A DNA stretch of 15,106 nucleotides, taken from Pseudomonadota bacterium (lineage in GTDB: Bacteria; Pseudomonadota; Alphaproteobacteria; Caulobacterales; Caulobacteraceae). Below the pieces are notes generated by a model, which was not told the origin of the DNA, made no database searches, and saw only the letters and a program-made list of their open reading frames with translations. Below are positions 1-8,613 of this stretch, piece after piece. Each line of letters begins with the position of its first letter. Positions within the stretch are counted from its first letter, which is position 1. Where the stretch lies: the NCBI GenBank assembly GCA_023412655.1, contig JAEYNH010000033.1, positions 1 to 15,106 on the forward strand, read 5' to 3'. The translations under genes were made by a program, and so were the position numbers.

Positions 1-746
1 CCGTAGAAGGAGGCGCTGTTCTCGAGCATGGCGCGGAAGATCTGCACGCTGATGTTGCGCGGCAGCAGGTCCTCGACGATGGCTTCTTCGCTCGGCTCGT
101 ATTCGTAGGGCACGGCAGTCGCCGCAACCTCGCCCTCGCCTTCGCTGCGCTCGATCCTCGCCGGGATGATCTGCACCGCCTGCGGCACCTGCGAGATCAC
201 CGAGTTGAACTTGGCGAAGAACAGCGTCGCCACGTCGAACTCGCCACTGGCGAACATCGACTGGACCTTCTGAGACACCTCGTTCGCCAGGACGAACCCG
301 ACATTCTTGACTTCGCGGTAGCTGATCGCATCCACGATGTTGTCGGCGAACTGGCGCTTGAGGATGTCGTGGCCCTTGCGGCCAACGGTCATGATCTTGA
401 CCGTCTTGCCCTCGGCGATCAGCCGGTTGGCATGGTCGCGGGCCAGGCGGGCGATGGAGGAGTTGAAGCCGCCGGCAAGGCCGCGCTCACCCGTCGCAAC
501 GATCAGCAGGTGCACCTGGGCGCGGCCGTTACCGGCGAGCAGCACAGGGGCATTCTCCTGGCCGTCATAGACGGCGGCAAGGCTCGACAGCACCCGGGCC
601 ATGCGCTCGGCATAGGGACGGGCCGCTTCAGCCGCTTCCTGGGCACGGCGGAGCTTGGCCGCCGCGACCATCTGCATGGCCTTGGTGATCTTCTGCGTCG
701 ACCTGACGGAGTCGATGCGGTTCTTTAGGTCCTTCAGCGACGGCAT
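1..746 (-). CDS. atpG: ATP synthase F1 gamma subunit, 3' end outside the window
   Basis: This gene encodes the central rotor shaft of F1, which couples proton flow through Fo to ATP synthesis at the inner membrane. The first 248 codons are present; the family is usually about 290 residues, so roughly 40 C-terminal residues lie beyond the left edge. The N-terminus shows the conserved gamma helix, with SVRSTQKITKAMQMVAAAKL at about residues 13-32. The last visible residues (about 229-248) include the C-terminal helix segment RAMLENSASFYG. The ATG at 746 follows an AAGGAG ribosome-binding sequence at a spacing of about 11 nt, in a 25-nt gap after atpA. It is clearly the third gene of the atpHAG(DC) operon. 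The truncation is only the window boundary. Confidence 0.97.
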   Translation of the reverse strand, partial: MPSLKDLKNRIDSVRSTQKITKAMQMVAAAKLRRAQEAAEAARPYAERMARVLSSLAAVYDGQENAPVLLAGNGRAQVHLLIVATGERGLAGGFNSSIARLARDHANRLIAEGKTVKIMTVGRKGHDILKRQFADNIVDAISYREVKNVGFVLANEVSQKVQSMFASGEFDVATLFFAKFNSVISQVPQAVQIIPARIERSEGEGEVAATAVPYEYEPSEEAIVEDLLPRNISVQIFRAMLENSASFY

Positions 747-771
747 GGGCCTGTCGTCTCCTTAAGGGCGC

Positions 772-2310
<1,539 letters not shown>

Positions 2311-2315
2311 GGGCT

Positions 2316-2870
2316 TTACGCTCTCTTGAGGGCGAATTTGAGGGAGTCGAGCTTCGAACGGAGCGAAGCGTCGAACAGACGGGAGCCGACCTTCACCTTG
2401 ATGCCGCCCAGCAGGGACGGATCGACGCGGGTCGTGATTTCAGGGTCCTTGCCGAGGGCCTGCCGCAGCGCGGCCGCCACGCCCTTGGCCTGGGCCGAGG
2501 ACAGCGGGACGGCGGTGACCACTTCGGCCGAGACGGCGCCGCGGGCCGCGGCCGACAGCGCCTCGAAGGCCGTGATCACCTCGGGCAGGACCGAGGCGCG
2601 ACCGTTCGCGCCGAGCAGCCCCAGGAACTTCTGGGTGATCGGGTTGAACTTCGCCTTCTGCGCGATGGCGCTCAGGCCCTTGCGCTTGTCTTCGGCCCCG
2701 AACGCCGGCGAGCCCAGCAGGACGCGCAGGTCCCGGCTGTCGGCGATCGCCGCTTTCAGGGACTTCAGGTCGGCCTCGACAGCCTGGACCTTGTTCTGTT
2801 CGTTCGCGAGATCGAAGAGGGCCTGGGCATATCTGCCACCCACATTCGATGCCTTGGAGTCGTCCGCCAC
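2316..2870 (-). CDS. atpH: ATP synthase F1 delta subunit, GTG start
   Basis: Delta is part of the peripheral stalk that holds the alpha3beta3 head against rotor torque (the OSCP homologue). The protein has 184 residues, the usual length. The N-terminal domain begins near GGRYAQALFDLANEQ (about 11-25), and the C-terminal part carries the conserved pattern VDPSLLGGIKVKVGSRLFDASL (about 153-174). The start is a GTG at 2870. A TAA stop directly precedes it in frame, so no longer in-frame version is possible. The ribosome-binding sequence is weak. It is the first gene of the atpHAG operon. As in other alphaproteobacteria, the Fo genes are not adjacent here. Confidence 0.96.
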   Translation of the reverse strand: MADDSKASNVGGRYAQALFDLANEQNKVQAVEADLKSLKAAIADSRDLRVLLGSPAFGAEDKRKGLSAIAQKAKFNPITQKFLGLLGANGRASVLPEVITAFEALSAAARGAVSAEVVTAVPLSSAQAKGVAAALRQALGKDPEITTRVDPSLLGGIKVKVGSRLFDASLRSKLDSLKFALKRA

Positions 2871-3107
2871 TTAAAACTCGCTCGGTGCGTGCCATGAGCC
2901 GCTAGCGGAGCTTCCGTTGCGGCGCTAAAGGCTTGAAAGCGCTTGAAAAAAGGCACAACGAGCCAAGACCCGGAAGGGCCCTGGCCCAAAGCCGCGCGCT
3001 CACTAGCACGCGTTCTTTTGCGCCGCAACCGAAGGGGCGGCCGCTGGAGCGCCTTCTGTCCGGCCACGGCGCCGCAGCGTAATGCCCCGGAACGTCCCCT
3101 TCGAAGG
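2871..3107. other. Leader/promoter region of the atp operon
   Basis: This is non-coding sequence between the atpH start and the terminator of the upstream gene, so the atpHAG promoter should lie here on the minus strand. I could not place a convincing -35/-10 pair. A weak candidate (TTGCGG, 17 bp, TAGTGA on the minus strand, about 3000-3030) matches poorly. The most structured element is the tandem 8-bp repeat at 2931-2948, listed separately. Open frames in this stretch have no recognisable product. Confidence 0.5.
2931..2948. repeat. Tandem 8-bp direct repeat upstream of atpH
   Basis: The octamer GCTTGAAA occurs twice, at 2931-2938 and 2941-2948, exactly 10 bp (one helical turn) apart. It lies about 60-80 bp upstream of the atpH start. 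The spacing is typical of an operator bound on one face of the helix, but no known regulator is assigned. It could also be chance. Confidence 0.45.
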
Positions 3108-3138
3108 AAAAAGGCCCCGCCGGCGTACCGGCGGGGCC
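3108..3138 (-). terminator. Rho-independent terminator of the small secreted protein gene
   Basis: A perfect 11-bp stem, GGCCCCGCCGG (3113-3123) with CCGGCGGGGCC (3128-3138), closes a 4-nt loop. On the minus strand it is followed by TTTTT (3112-3108). It lies about 40 nt after the stop of the gene at 3177-3518 and ahead of the atp operon, so it separates the two transcription units. Confidence 0.9.
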
Positions 3139-3176
3139 AGGGTCAACAGAGCTCGACTAGAGAGCCGCTGGGAGAC

Positions 3177-3518
3177 TTATTGCTTGGCGATCTGCGTGGC
3201 CGCGTCGCCCTTGGCCTTGGTGTTGCAGTCGGCCAGGCGACCGTCGTCCAGCGCCTTGCGGCCCGAGAAGGCGGCCACGGCGCCGACCTTGGCGGCGATG
3301 GTCTTGCAGGTGGTGGTGGCGAAGGTCTGCGACGTCGGGGCGGTGGCCACGCAGGCGTCGCCCTCGCAGACGAACATCGCGCCGCCGGCGATGAACTTGG
3401 TCTTCTCGGCGACCGGGGCCTGGAGCTTCGCGGTCACGGCGTCGGCGGCGAAGGCGGTCGAGCCGGCGGCCAGGGTGGTCAGGGCGGCGCAGGCGGCCGC
3501 AAGGGTACGGAGCTTCAT
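3177..3518 (-). CDS. Small secreted protein with four cysteines, function unknown
   Basis: The protein has 113 residues. Residues 1-24 form a standard Sec signal peptide (MKLR, hydrophobic core, cleavage after TAFA), so the mature protein of about 89 residues should be periplasmic or secreted. The mature part has four cysteines (51, 56, 71, 98), enough for two disulfides. Motif-like stretches are AGGAMFVCEGDACVA (45-59), CKTIAAKVGAVAAF (71-84) and ALDDGRLADCN (89-99). The start at 3518 is chosen because GGAGGG lies about 6 nt upstream and the signal peptide begins there; a longer frame to 3617 lacks both. The gene is monocistronic, with its own terminator. From memory, similar small proteins occur in Caulobacterales without an assigned function; I cannot confirm that here. 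Confidence 0.85.
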   Translation of the reverse strand: MKLRTLAAACAALTTLAAGSTAFAADAVTAKLQAPVAEKTKFIAGGAMFVCEGDACVATAPTSQTFATTTCKTIAAKVGAVAAFSGRKALDDGRLADCNTKAKGDAATQIAKQ

Positions 3519-3636
3519 TGAGCCCTCCAGCGTTTCGGGGAGTGCGGCGCCCTGCTCGAAAGCGCCGGCCCCTTCCGCCGCGTGGTTTCGCCGCAGGTAT
3601 CCCCACCCGCGGCGCACGACGAACTGAGCAACGTAA

Positions 3637-3665
3637 AGATAACGGTGTTAAGATCGGGCGCGCAA
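3637..3665 (-). promoter_or_regulatory. Candidate promoter of the secreted protein gene
   Basis: On the minus strand, TTGCGC (3665-3660) and TTATCT (3642-3637) are separated by 17 bp. This is about four and three matches to the sigma-70 hexamers, and it would give a 5' leader of about 110 nt. It was identified by eye only. Confidence 0.25.
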
Positions 3666-3755
3666 CCGCTATTTGCGCAACGCCGCTATGCGAGATTGCA
3701 GACCCTGCCGCCGCGGCAAACCGTCCCGAACCGCCTCGTTCATGGCTCGTCAATC

Positions 3756-3782
3756 TTGTTTGGCGTTCCGTGCGCCTAAGAT
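3756..3782 (+). promoter_or_regulatory. Candidate promoter of the penicillin-binding protein gene
   Basis: TTGTTT (3756-3761) and TAAGAT (3777-3782) are separated by 15 bp. That is short for Escherichia coli but within the 13-17 bp implied by the Caulobacter housekeeping consensus. The leader would be about 45 nt. The match is weak. Confidence 0.3.
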
Positions 3783-3835
3783 ATGGCAGGCAAAACGGGC
3801 CGGGGGCGGCTCCGAACGGTTAGGACAACGTCGAA

Positions 3836-5818
3836 ATGGCCAATGCGGGACAGGGTGGTCGCGGACCCCGATCGCCCCGTGAAAAGCGCTCGCCCCTGCA
3901 GGCGCTGATCTACTGGGTGCTGGTCCTGGGCGTCTGGGGCCTGATCTTCCTGGTGGCCTTCTTCGCCGTCTTCGCGGTCGACCTGCCCGACACTTCGAGC
4001 CTTTACGACGTCAAGCGCCAGCCGTCGGTCTCCTACCTGGACCGCTCGGGGGCCCTGGTGGCGGTCCGCGGCAGCCAGTACGCCCCGCCGGTCGACCTGG
4101 ACCGGCTGCCCGAGCACGTCCCCGAGGCGTTCATCGCCATCGAGGACCGCTGGTACTACTGGCACTTCGGCTTCAATCCCTGGGGCATCGTCCGCAGCCA
4201 GATCTACAACATGAAGCGTGAGAGCGGCCCCCTGCGCGGCGGCTCGACCATCACCCAGCAGCTGGCCCGGAACCTCTTCCTCACTCCCAGCCAGAACTAC
4301 CGCCGCAAGGCCCAGGAGCTGATCCTGGCCGTCTGGCTGGAGGCGCGCTTCTCCAAGAAGCAGATCCTCGAGCTCTATCTGAACCGGGTCTATTTCGGCG
4401 CCGGCGCCTACGGCATCGAGGCGGCCTCCCAACGCTACTTCGGCAAGCCCGCCGAACAGCTCACCCTGGGCGAATCGGCCCTGCTGGCCGGGATGATGAA
4501 GGGGCCCTCCCGCTATTCCCCGGTCTCGGCCACCGACCGCGCGGCCCGCCGGGCCACCGTGGTGCTCGACAAGATGGTGGAGGCGAAGTTCATCACGCCC
4601 CAGGAGCGGGAGGCGGCCTTCCGCACCAAGGTCCGGGTGAACCCGGTCCTGGCCAACCAGCGGGCGCAGTACTTCACCGACTGGGTCGACGATCAGGTCC
4701 GCAGCCTGGTGGGCGAGCCCACCGAGGACCTCGTCGTCGAGACCACCCTTGACCTGCCCCTGCAGTCCGCCGCCGAACAGGCGGTGCAGCGCGGCGTCGC
4801 CGGGGCGAAGGGCCAGGGCGTGGAACAGGGGGCCCTGGTCTCCATCGACGGCGAGGGGCGGGTGCGCGCCTATGTGGGCGGGACCAACTACGCCCAGACC
4901 CAGTTCGACCGGGCCACAATGGCCCGCCGCCAGGCCGGCTCGGCCTTCAAGCCGTTCGTCTATCTCACCGCCATGGAGGCGGGCCGCACGCCCGCGACGC
5001 CGGTGGTCGACGAGCCGGTGAAGATCGGCAACTGGGAGCCGCGCAACTACACCGGCCAGTACCTCGGGCCCATGAGCCTGCAGACCGCGCTCGCCCAGTC
5101 CATCAACACGGTCGCGGCCCGGCTGGCCAATGAGGTCGGCACCTCCAACGTCGCCGCCACCGCCCGGCGCCTCGGCATCTCGTCGAATATCCAGCTCGAC
5201 CCCTCCATGGCCCTCGGGGCGGTGGAAGTGAGCCCGCTGGAGATGGCCCAGGCCTACGCCCCGTTCGCCAACGGCGGCTTCCTGGCCCGCGGCTACGGCA
5301 TCGAGCGCATCCGCACCAGCACCGGCCGCGTGCTCTACGACCACAGCGTCGACCGGGCGCCGCGGCAGGCGGTGATCGGCCAGCCGGCCCTGGCCTACAT
5401 GAACCAGATGATGCGCCAGGTGATCACCTCGGGCACCGGCGGGCGCGCCAACGTCGGCGGCTACGACATCGCCGGCAAGACCGGCACCACCAGCGACTAC
5501 CGCGACGCCTGGTTCGTCGGCTACACGGGCGGCTTCGTCACCGCGGTCTGGGTGGGCAAGGACGACAACAAGCCCATGCGCCGGGTCACCGGCGGCGGCG
5601 CCCCGGCCGGCATCTGGAAGGACTTCATGACCGCCGCCCTGCCACGGCTGAAGGTCCAGCCGATTCCCGGCAGCGCCGTGCCGCCGCCGCCCGAGCCCGA
5701 CCCCATCGGCGACGTCATCGACGGCATCACCGACTTCTTCGGCGGCGGCGGCGACCGCGCCCCGCCGTCCGAGTTCGACGAACCCGCCCGCCGGCCCCAG
5801 GAAGACCCGCCCTTCTAG
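3836..5818 (+). CDS. Class A penicillin-binding protein (PBP1A type), bifunctional peptidoglycan glycosyltransferase/transpeptidase
   Basis: The enzyme polymerises lipid II into glycan strands and cross-links the peptides in the periplasm. The protein has 660 residues: a short basic cytoplasmic tail (1-20), one membrane anchor (about 23-48), then a GT51 domain. GT51 motifs are EDRWYYWHFG (103-112, catalytic Glu103), GGSTITQQLARN (135-146), RRKAQE (156-161) and YLNRVYFG (181-188). The transpeptidase has SAFK (Ser369 nucleophile to Lys372), SIN (422-424) and KTGTT (548-552). The C-terminal tail (about 610-660) is Pro/Asp-rich and probably disordered. The ATG at 3836 follows AGGA at about 10 nt. 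It is shorter than Escherichia coli PBP1a and lacks an obvious ODD/OB insertion. Caulobacter has several paralogues (PbpX, Y, Z, C, Pbp1A), and I cannot say which one this is. It is convergent with the next gene, with a 10-nt gap. Confidence 0.96.
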   Translation: MANAGQGGRGPRSPREKRSPLQALIYWVLVLGVWGLIFLVAFFAVFAVDLPDTSSLYDVKRQPSVSYLDRSGALVAVRGSQYAPPVDLDRLPEHVPEAFIAIEDRWYYWHFGFNPWGIVRSQIYNMKRESGPLRGGSTITQQLARNLFLTPSQNYRRKAQELILAVWLEARFSKKQILELYLNRVYFGAGAYGIEAASQRYFGKPAEQLTLGESALLAGMMKGPSRYSPVSATDRAARRATVVLDKMVEAKFITPQEREAAFRTKVRVNPVLANQRAQYFTDWVDDQVRSLVGEPTEDLVVETTLDLPLQSAAEQAVQRGVAGAKGQGVEQGALVSIDGEGRVRAYVGGTNYAQTQFDRATMARRQAGSAFKPFVYLTAMEAGRTPATPVVDEPVKIGNWEPRNYTGQYLGPMSLQTALAQSINTVAARLANEVGTSNVAATARRLGISSNIQLDPSMALGAVEVSPLEMAQAYAPFANGGFLARGYGIERIRTSTGRVLYDHSVDRAPRQAVIGQPALAYMNQMMRQVITSGTGGRANVGGYDIAGKTGTTSDYRDAWFVGYTGGFVTAVWVGKDDNKPMRRVTGGGAPAGIWKDFMTAALPRLKVQPIPGSAVPPPPEPDPIGDVIDGITDFFGGGGDRAPPSEFDEPARRPQEDPPF

Positions 5819-5828
5819 AGCCCGCCCG

Positions 5829-6566
5829 CTACGGCCCGAAGGCGTGCAGCCGCGCGCCCTCGGCCCGCAGCCACGCCCGGTGGCGGCGCTCGTCGCCCAC
5901 CAGTTCGCGCACCAGGGCCCAGAAGCGCGGCCCGTGGTTCAGCTCCAGCAGGTGGGCGCACTCGTGGGCGGCCACATAGTCGGCGACCTCATAGGGCGCG
6001 AGGGCCAGCCGCCAGGAATAGCGGATCGAGGCCGGCAGGTGGCCGGTGGCCGGGCGGCAGGAGCCCCAGCGCGACTTGGCGTCGGCGACGGCCACCTTCG
6101 GGACCTCCACGCCCAGCCGGCCGCAATGGAAGGCCGTGCGCTCGGCCAGCACCTCGGCGGCCTTGCGGCGGATCACCAGCATCACCGCCCGCGCGAAGCC
6201 CTCGCCGTCGCCCATGGCGACGATCCTCGGGGTGGAGCCGTCCTCCGGCTCGATCCACCTGGCCCGGCCCGAACCCTGCTCCAGCCGCACCGGCCGGCCG
6301 AACACCTCCACCAGCTGGCGGGGCGCAAGCGGCGCGGACGTGGGCAACTCGGCCAGCCGCTGGGCGATCCAGTCCGCCCGGTCCCGCGCGAAGGCGGCCG
6401 CCTCCGCAAGGCCGCGCGGGCTGGGCGCCGTGGCCACGATCTCCCGCCGCGTGCGGTCCAGCCGCAGCGACACCCGCCGGGCGCGCCGGTTCACCCGCAG
6501 GCGCACGACCGCGCCCGCCACCTGCAGTTCGTCGCCGTCGGAAAAGGAAGCGCGGAAAGGACCCAC
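5829..6566 (-). CDS. YgjP-like M48-related metal-dependent hydrolase
   Basis: This is a predicted zinc metallopeptidase-fold protein (YgjP / DUF45 family). It has 245 residues with the chosen GTG start at 6566, which lies 10 nt after the stop of the PHA depolymerase gene. A longer frame from an ATG at 6683 would overlap that gene by about 107 nt and begins with low-complexity residues, so I reject it. Family hallmarks are KSRWGSC (about 164-170), the zinc site HECAH (His201, Glu202, His205) and LNHGPRFW with His211. The tight spacing suggests co-transcription with phaZ. The substrate is unknown for the whole family. There is no signal peptide, so it is probably cytoplasmic. The start is uncertain because no strong ribosome-binding sequence is visible. 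Confidence 0.85.
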   Translation of the reverse strand: MGPFRASFSDGDELQVAGAVVRLRVNRRARRVSLRLDRTRREIVATAPSPRGLAEAAAFARDRADWIAQRLAELPTSAPLAPRQLVEVFGRPVRLEQGSGRARWIEPEDGSTPRIVAMGDGEGFARAVMLVIRRKAAEVLAERTAFHCGRLGVEVPKVAVADAKSRWGSCRPATGHLPASIRYSWRLALAPYEVADYVAAHECAHLLELNHGPRFWALVRELVGDERRHRAWLRAEGARLHAFGP

Positions 6567-6576
6567 CGGCCCGAGT

Positions 6577-7848
6577 TTAGGCGCCGCCGGCCGGTGTGTC
6601 GAAGGCCTCGTCGGTGCGGCGGATGAACGCCCGGACCCGCGGGTAGATCTCCTCGCGGAACCGCCGCCCGTTGAACACCCCATAGTGGCCCACGTGCGGC
6701 TGGACGTAGTCCTCCTTCAGCTCGGTCGGGATGCCCGAGCAGAGGTCATGCGCCGCCTGGGTCTGGCCGATGCCGGAGATGTCGTCGTTCTCGCCCTCGA
6801 CGGTGAGCAGGCCGATGTCGGTGATCAGCTCGGGCCGCACCCGCCGCCCCCGATGGTCCAGCTCGCCCTTGGGCAGCAGGTAGCGCTGGAACACCACGTC
6901 CACGGTCTGGAGGTAGAACTCCTCGGTGAGGTCCAGCGCCGAGAGGTACTCGTCGTAGAACTCCAGGTGCTTCTCGGCGCTGTCGCCGTCGCCGTCCATC
7001 AGGTGGTGCAGGTAGCGCCGGTGGGCTTCCTGGTGCTTCTCCAGGTTCATGGACATGAAGCTCGCCAGCTGCACGAAGCCCGGATAGACCCGCCGCCCCA
7101 TGCCCGGGTAGGGCCCGGGCACGGTGTAGATCATGTTGCTTTGGAACCAGGCGAAGGGCCGCTCCTCGGCCAGCCGGTTGGTCACCGTGGGCGACAGGCG
7201 GGCGTCGATGGGCGAGCCCATGAAGGTCATGGAAGCCGGACGGCTCTCCTCGCCGTCCTCGGCCATCAGGGCGGCGGCGGCCAGGACCGGCGGACCGGGC
7301 TGGCAGACCGCCACCACATGCGGGCGCGGCCCCAGGGCACGGAGCATCTCGCGCACATGGTCGATGTAGTCGTGGAAGTCGAAGCGGCCTTCCATCACCG
7401 GCACGTCCCGGGCGTTCGACCATTCGGTGATGAACACCTCGTGGTCCTGCAGGAAGGCCTGCACGGTGCCGCGCAGCAGGGTGGCGTAGTGGCCCGACAG
7501 GGGGGCGACGATCAGCACCGCAGGTTCCAGCGTGCGCCGCCCGGCCCGCCGCAGGTCGGCCGCGTCCCGGGCGAAATGGGTGAGCTTGGCCCAGGGCGAG
7601 GACCACACCTCGGTGGCGCGCACCCGCACGGGGCGGCCGTCGATCTCGACGGTGTCGATGCCCCAGGCGGGCCGGCCGTAGCGGCGGGTCAGGTTGGCGA
7701 CCAGGTCCGACACCGCGAACAGGCGGCGGCCGGCCTCGGTGTCGGCCGCCGGATTGAGCGGCGAGCTCCAGAACTGCCGCGCCGCCAGGGCTGTCAGGCG
7801 GACCGGCGTGGAGGCGTAGTAGCCAGCTTCGTAAAGGGTGTAGAGCAT
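6577..7848 (-). CDS. phaZ: Intracellular polyhydroxyalkanoate depolymerase
   Basis: The enzyme mobilises stored polyhydroxybutyrate by hydrolysing amorphous granule polymer in the cytoplasm. The protein has 423 residues, similar to Ralstonia PhaZ1, with an alpha/beta-hydrolase core. The lipase-box equivalent is VCQPG, with Cys182 where most hydrolases have Ser; this matches the intracellular PhaZ class, where a Cys-Asp-His triad is known. The other triad members are probably Asp355 or Asp356 (EGENDDISGIGQ) and His388 (VGHYGVFNG). The N-terminal start MLYTLYEAGYY is typical of the family. The ATG at 7848 follows TGGAG at about 7 nt. There is no signal peptide, as expected for an intracellular enzyme. 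The gene is followed by the YgjP-like gene. The 90-nt region upstream contains an AT-richer stretch (TATGTT on the minus strand) but no convincing promoter. Confidence 0.96.
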   Translation of the reverse strand: MLYTLYEAGYYASTPVRLTALAARQFWSSPLNPAADTEAGRRLFAVSDLVANLTRRYGRPAWGIDTVEIDGRPVRVRATEVWSSPWAKLTHFARDAADLRRAGRRTLEPAVLIVAPLSGHYATLLRGTVQAFLQDHEVFITEWSNARDVPVMEGRFDFHDYIDHVREMLRALGPRPHVVAVCQPGPPVLAAAALMAEDGEESRPASMTFMGSPIDARLSPTVTNRLAEERPFAWFQSNMIYTVPGPYPGMGRRVYPGFVQLASFMSMNLEKHQEAHRRYLHHLMDGDGDSAEKHLEFYDEYLSALDLTEEFYLQTVDVVFQRYLLPKGELDHRGRRVRPELITDIGLLTVEGENDDISGIGQTQAAHDLCSGIPTELKEDYVQPHVGHYGVFNGRRFREEIYPRVRAFIRRTDEAFDTPAGGA

Positions 7849-7938
7849 CGAGGCTCCAGTATGCTGCAGCGCAACATAACATGTGAAGCCTGAAGAAGCT
7901 CCACAAGCCCCGTTTGCGGCGAAACGCCCGCCGGACGG

Positions 7939-8550
7939 TCAGCAGTTCTTGGCGTTCGGCCCGGCCTTCATGGCGGTGGCGATCTTGGCCGCCGCCTCCT
8001 CGGGGGTCAGCTCATAGGCCAGCACGCAGACGAACTGGCCCTTCGGGCCCATGAGGTAGGTGTAGGAGGCGTGGTTCACGAGGTAGTCCGGCCCCTCGCC
8101 CGCCTTCTGGTAATAGACGTGATAGGCCTTGGCCGCCGCATCCACCTGGGCCGGCGTGCCGGTGAGGCCGATCAGCCGCTTCGGAAAGGCGTCGTTGTCC
8201 AGATAGGCCGCCATCTGGGCGACGTCGTCCCGCTCCGGGTCCACCGTGATGAACACCGTCTGGAGCTTGTCGGCCTGGGCGCCCAGGTCCTTCTCCACCT
8301 GCGCCATCTCGAACAGGGTGGTGGGGCAGATGTCCGGACAGTGGGTGAAGCCGAAGAAGACCGCGCTCCACTTGCCCTTGAGAACGTCCTGGTTGACCTT
8401 GGCCCCGGTCTGGTCGACGAGCTGGAACGGTCCGCCCACGGCGGCGGTTTGCTCGTCCGACCCCAGAACGCCGCGACGGACCGCAAGACCAGTGAGTATG
8501 GCCAGCGCCACAGCCAAGACCGCGATGAGGGCGAGGACGCGCCTGGACAT
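7939..8550 (-). CDS. senC: SCO1/SenC/PrrC family copper-binding protein
   Basis: This is a membrane-anchored, thioredoxin-fold copper chaperone that helps assemble the CuA centre of cytochrome oxidase, and in some alphaproteobacteria it affects RegB/PrrB signalling. The protein has 203 residues. A hydrophobic segment at about 5-24 acts as an N-terminal anchor. The copper motif THCPDIC has Cys71 and Cys75, the distal ligand is His160 (VNHASY), and the family motif VDPERD is at 103-108. The ATG at 8550 is the point where the anchor begins; the longer open frame upstream runs through the divergent kinase gene and is spurious. The gene is divergent from regB, the arrangement known for prrC/prrB. 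The C-terminus ends in a lone Cys (KNC). Confidence 0.95.
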   Translation of the reverse strand: MSRRVLALIAVLAVALAILTGLAVRRGVLGSDEQTAAVGGPFQLVDQTGAKVNQDVLKGKWSAVFFGFTHCPDICPTTLFEMAQVEKDLGAQADKLQTVFITVDPERDDVAQMAAYLDNDAFPKRLIGLTGTPAQVDAAAKAYHVYYQKAGEGPDYLVNHASYTYLMGPKGQFVCVLAYELTPEEAAAKIATAMKAGPNAKNC

Positions 8551-8613
8551 GATTGCTTCCCGTTCTGCCTTCCGGACCGTTCGGCGCTGCGGCGCCTGGC
8601 GGGCCTGAGCGGC

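Larger units (their letters stand above)
3519..3835. promoter_or_regulatory. Divergent promoter region between the secreted protein and the penicillin-binding protein
   Basis: This 317-bp stretch has no convincing gene. It must hold the promoters of the two divergent genes; one candidate for each direction is listed separately. It also contains the 8-bp palindrome TTGCGCAA (3673-3680), with a further GCGCAA at 3660-3665. No CtrA-type TTAA-N7-TTAA site was found. Confidence 0.5.

Noticed and set aside
2801..2815. Possible LexA-like GTTC repeat
   Set aside because: The spacing is 5 bp, not 7, and it lies inside atpH coding sequence.
3673..3680. TTGCGCAA palindrome as an operator
   Set aside because: It is only 8 bp, common in GC-rich DNA, and not positioned with a convincing promoter.
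3776..5344. 522-codon open frame on the minus strand across the penicillin-binding protein gene
   Set aside because: It is antisense to a gene with all GT51 and transpeptidase motifs. The composition is typical of reverse-complement reading of third-position GC.
6046..7893. 615-codon open frame on the plus strand across the YgjP-like and phaZ genes
   Set aside because: It is antisense to two recognisable genes and has no domain of its own.
7909..7930. Small inverted repeat CGTTT...AAACG after senC as a terminator
   Set aside because: The stem is only 5 bp with a 6-nt loop and has no T-tract.
8588..8603. Second RegA-like site in the senC-regB gap
   Set aside because: About four of the fixed positions mismatch and the segment is simply GC-rich, so it cannot be separated from chance.
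8071..8613. Extended N-terminus of the RegB frame
   Set aside because: It runs antisense through the SCO gene, and family conservation begins only near residue 25 of the chosen start.
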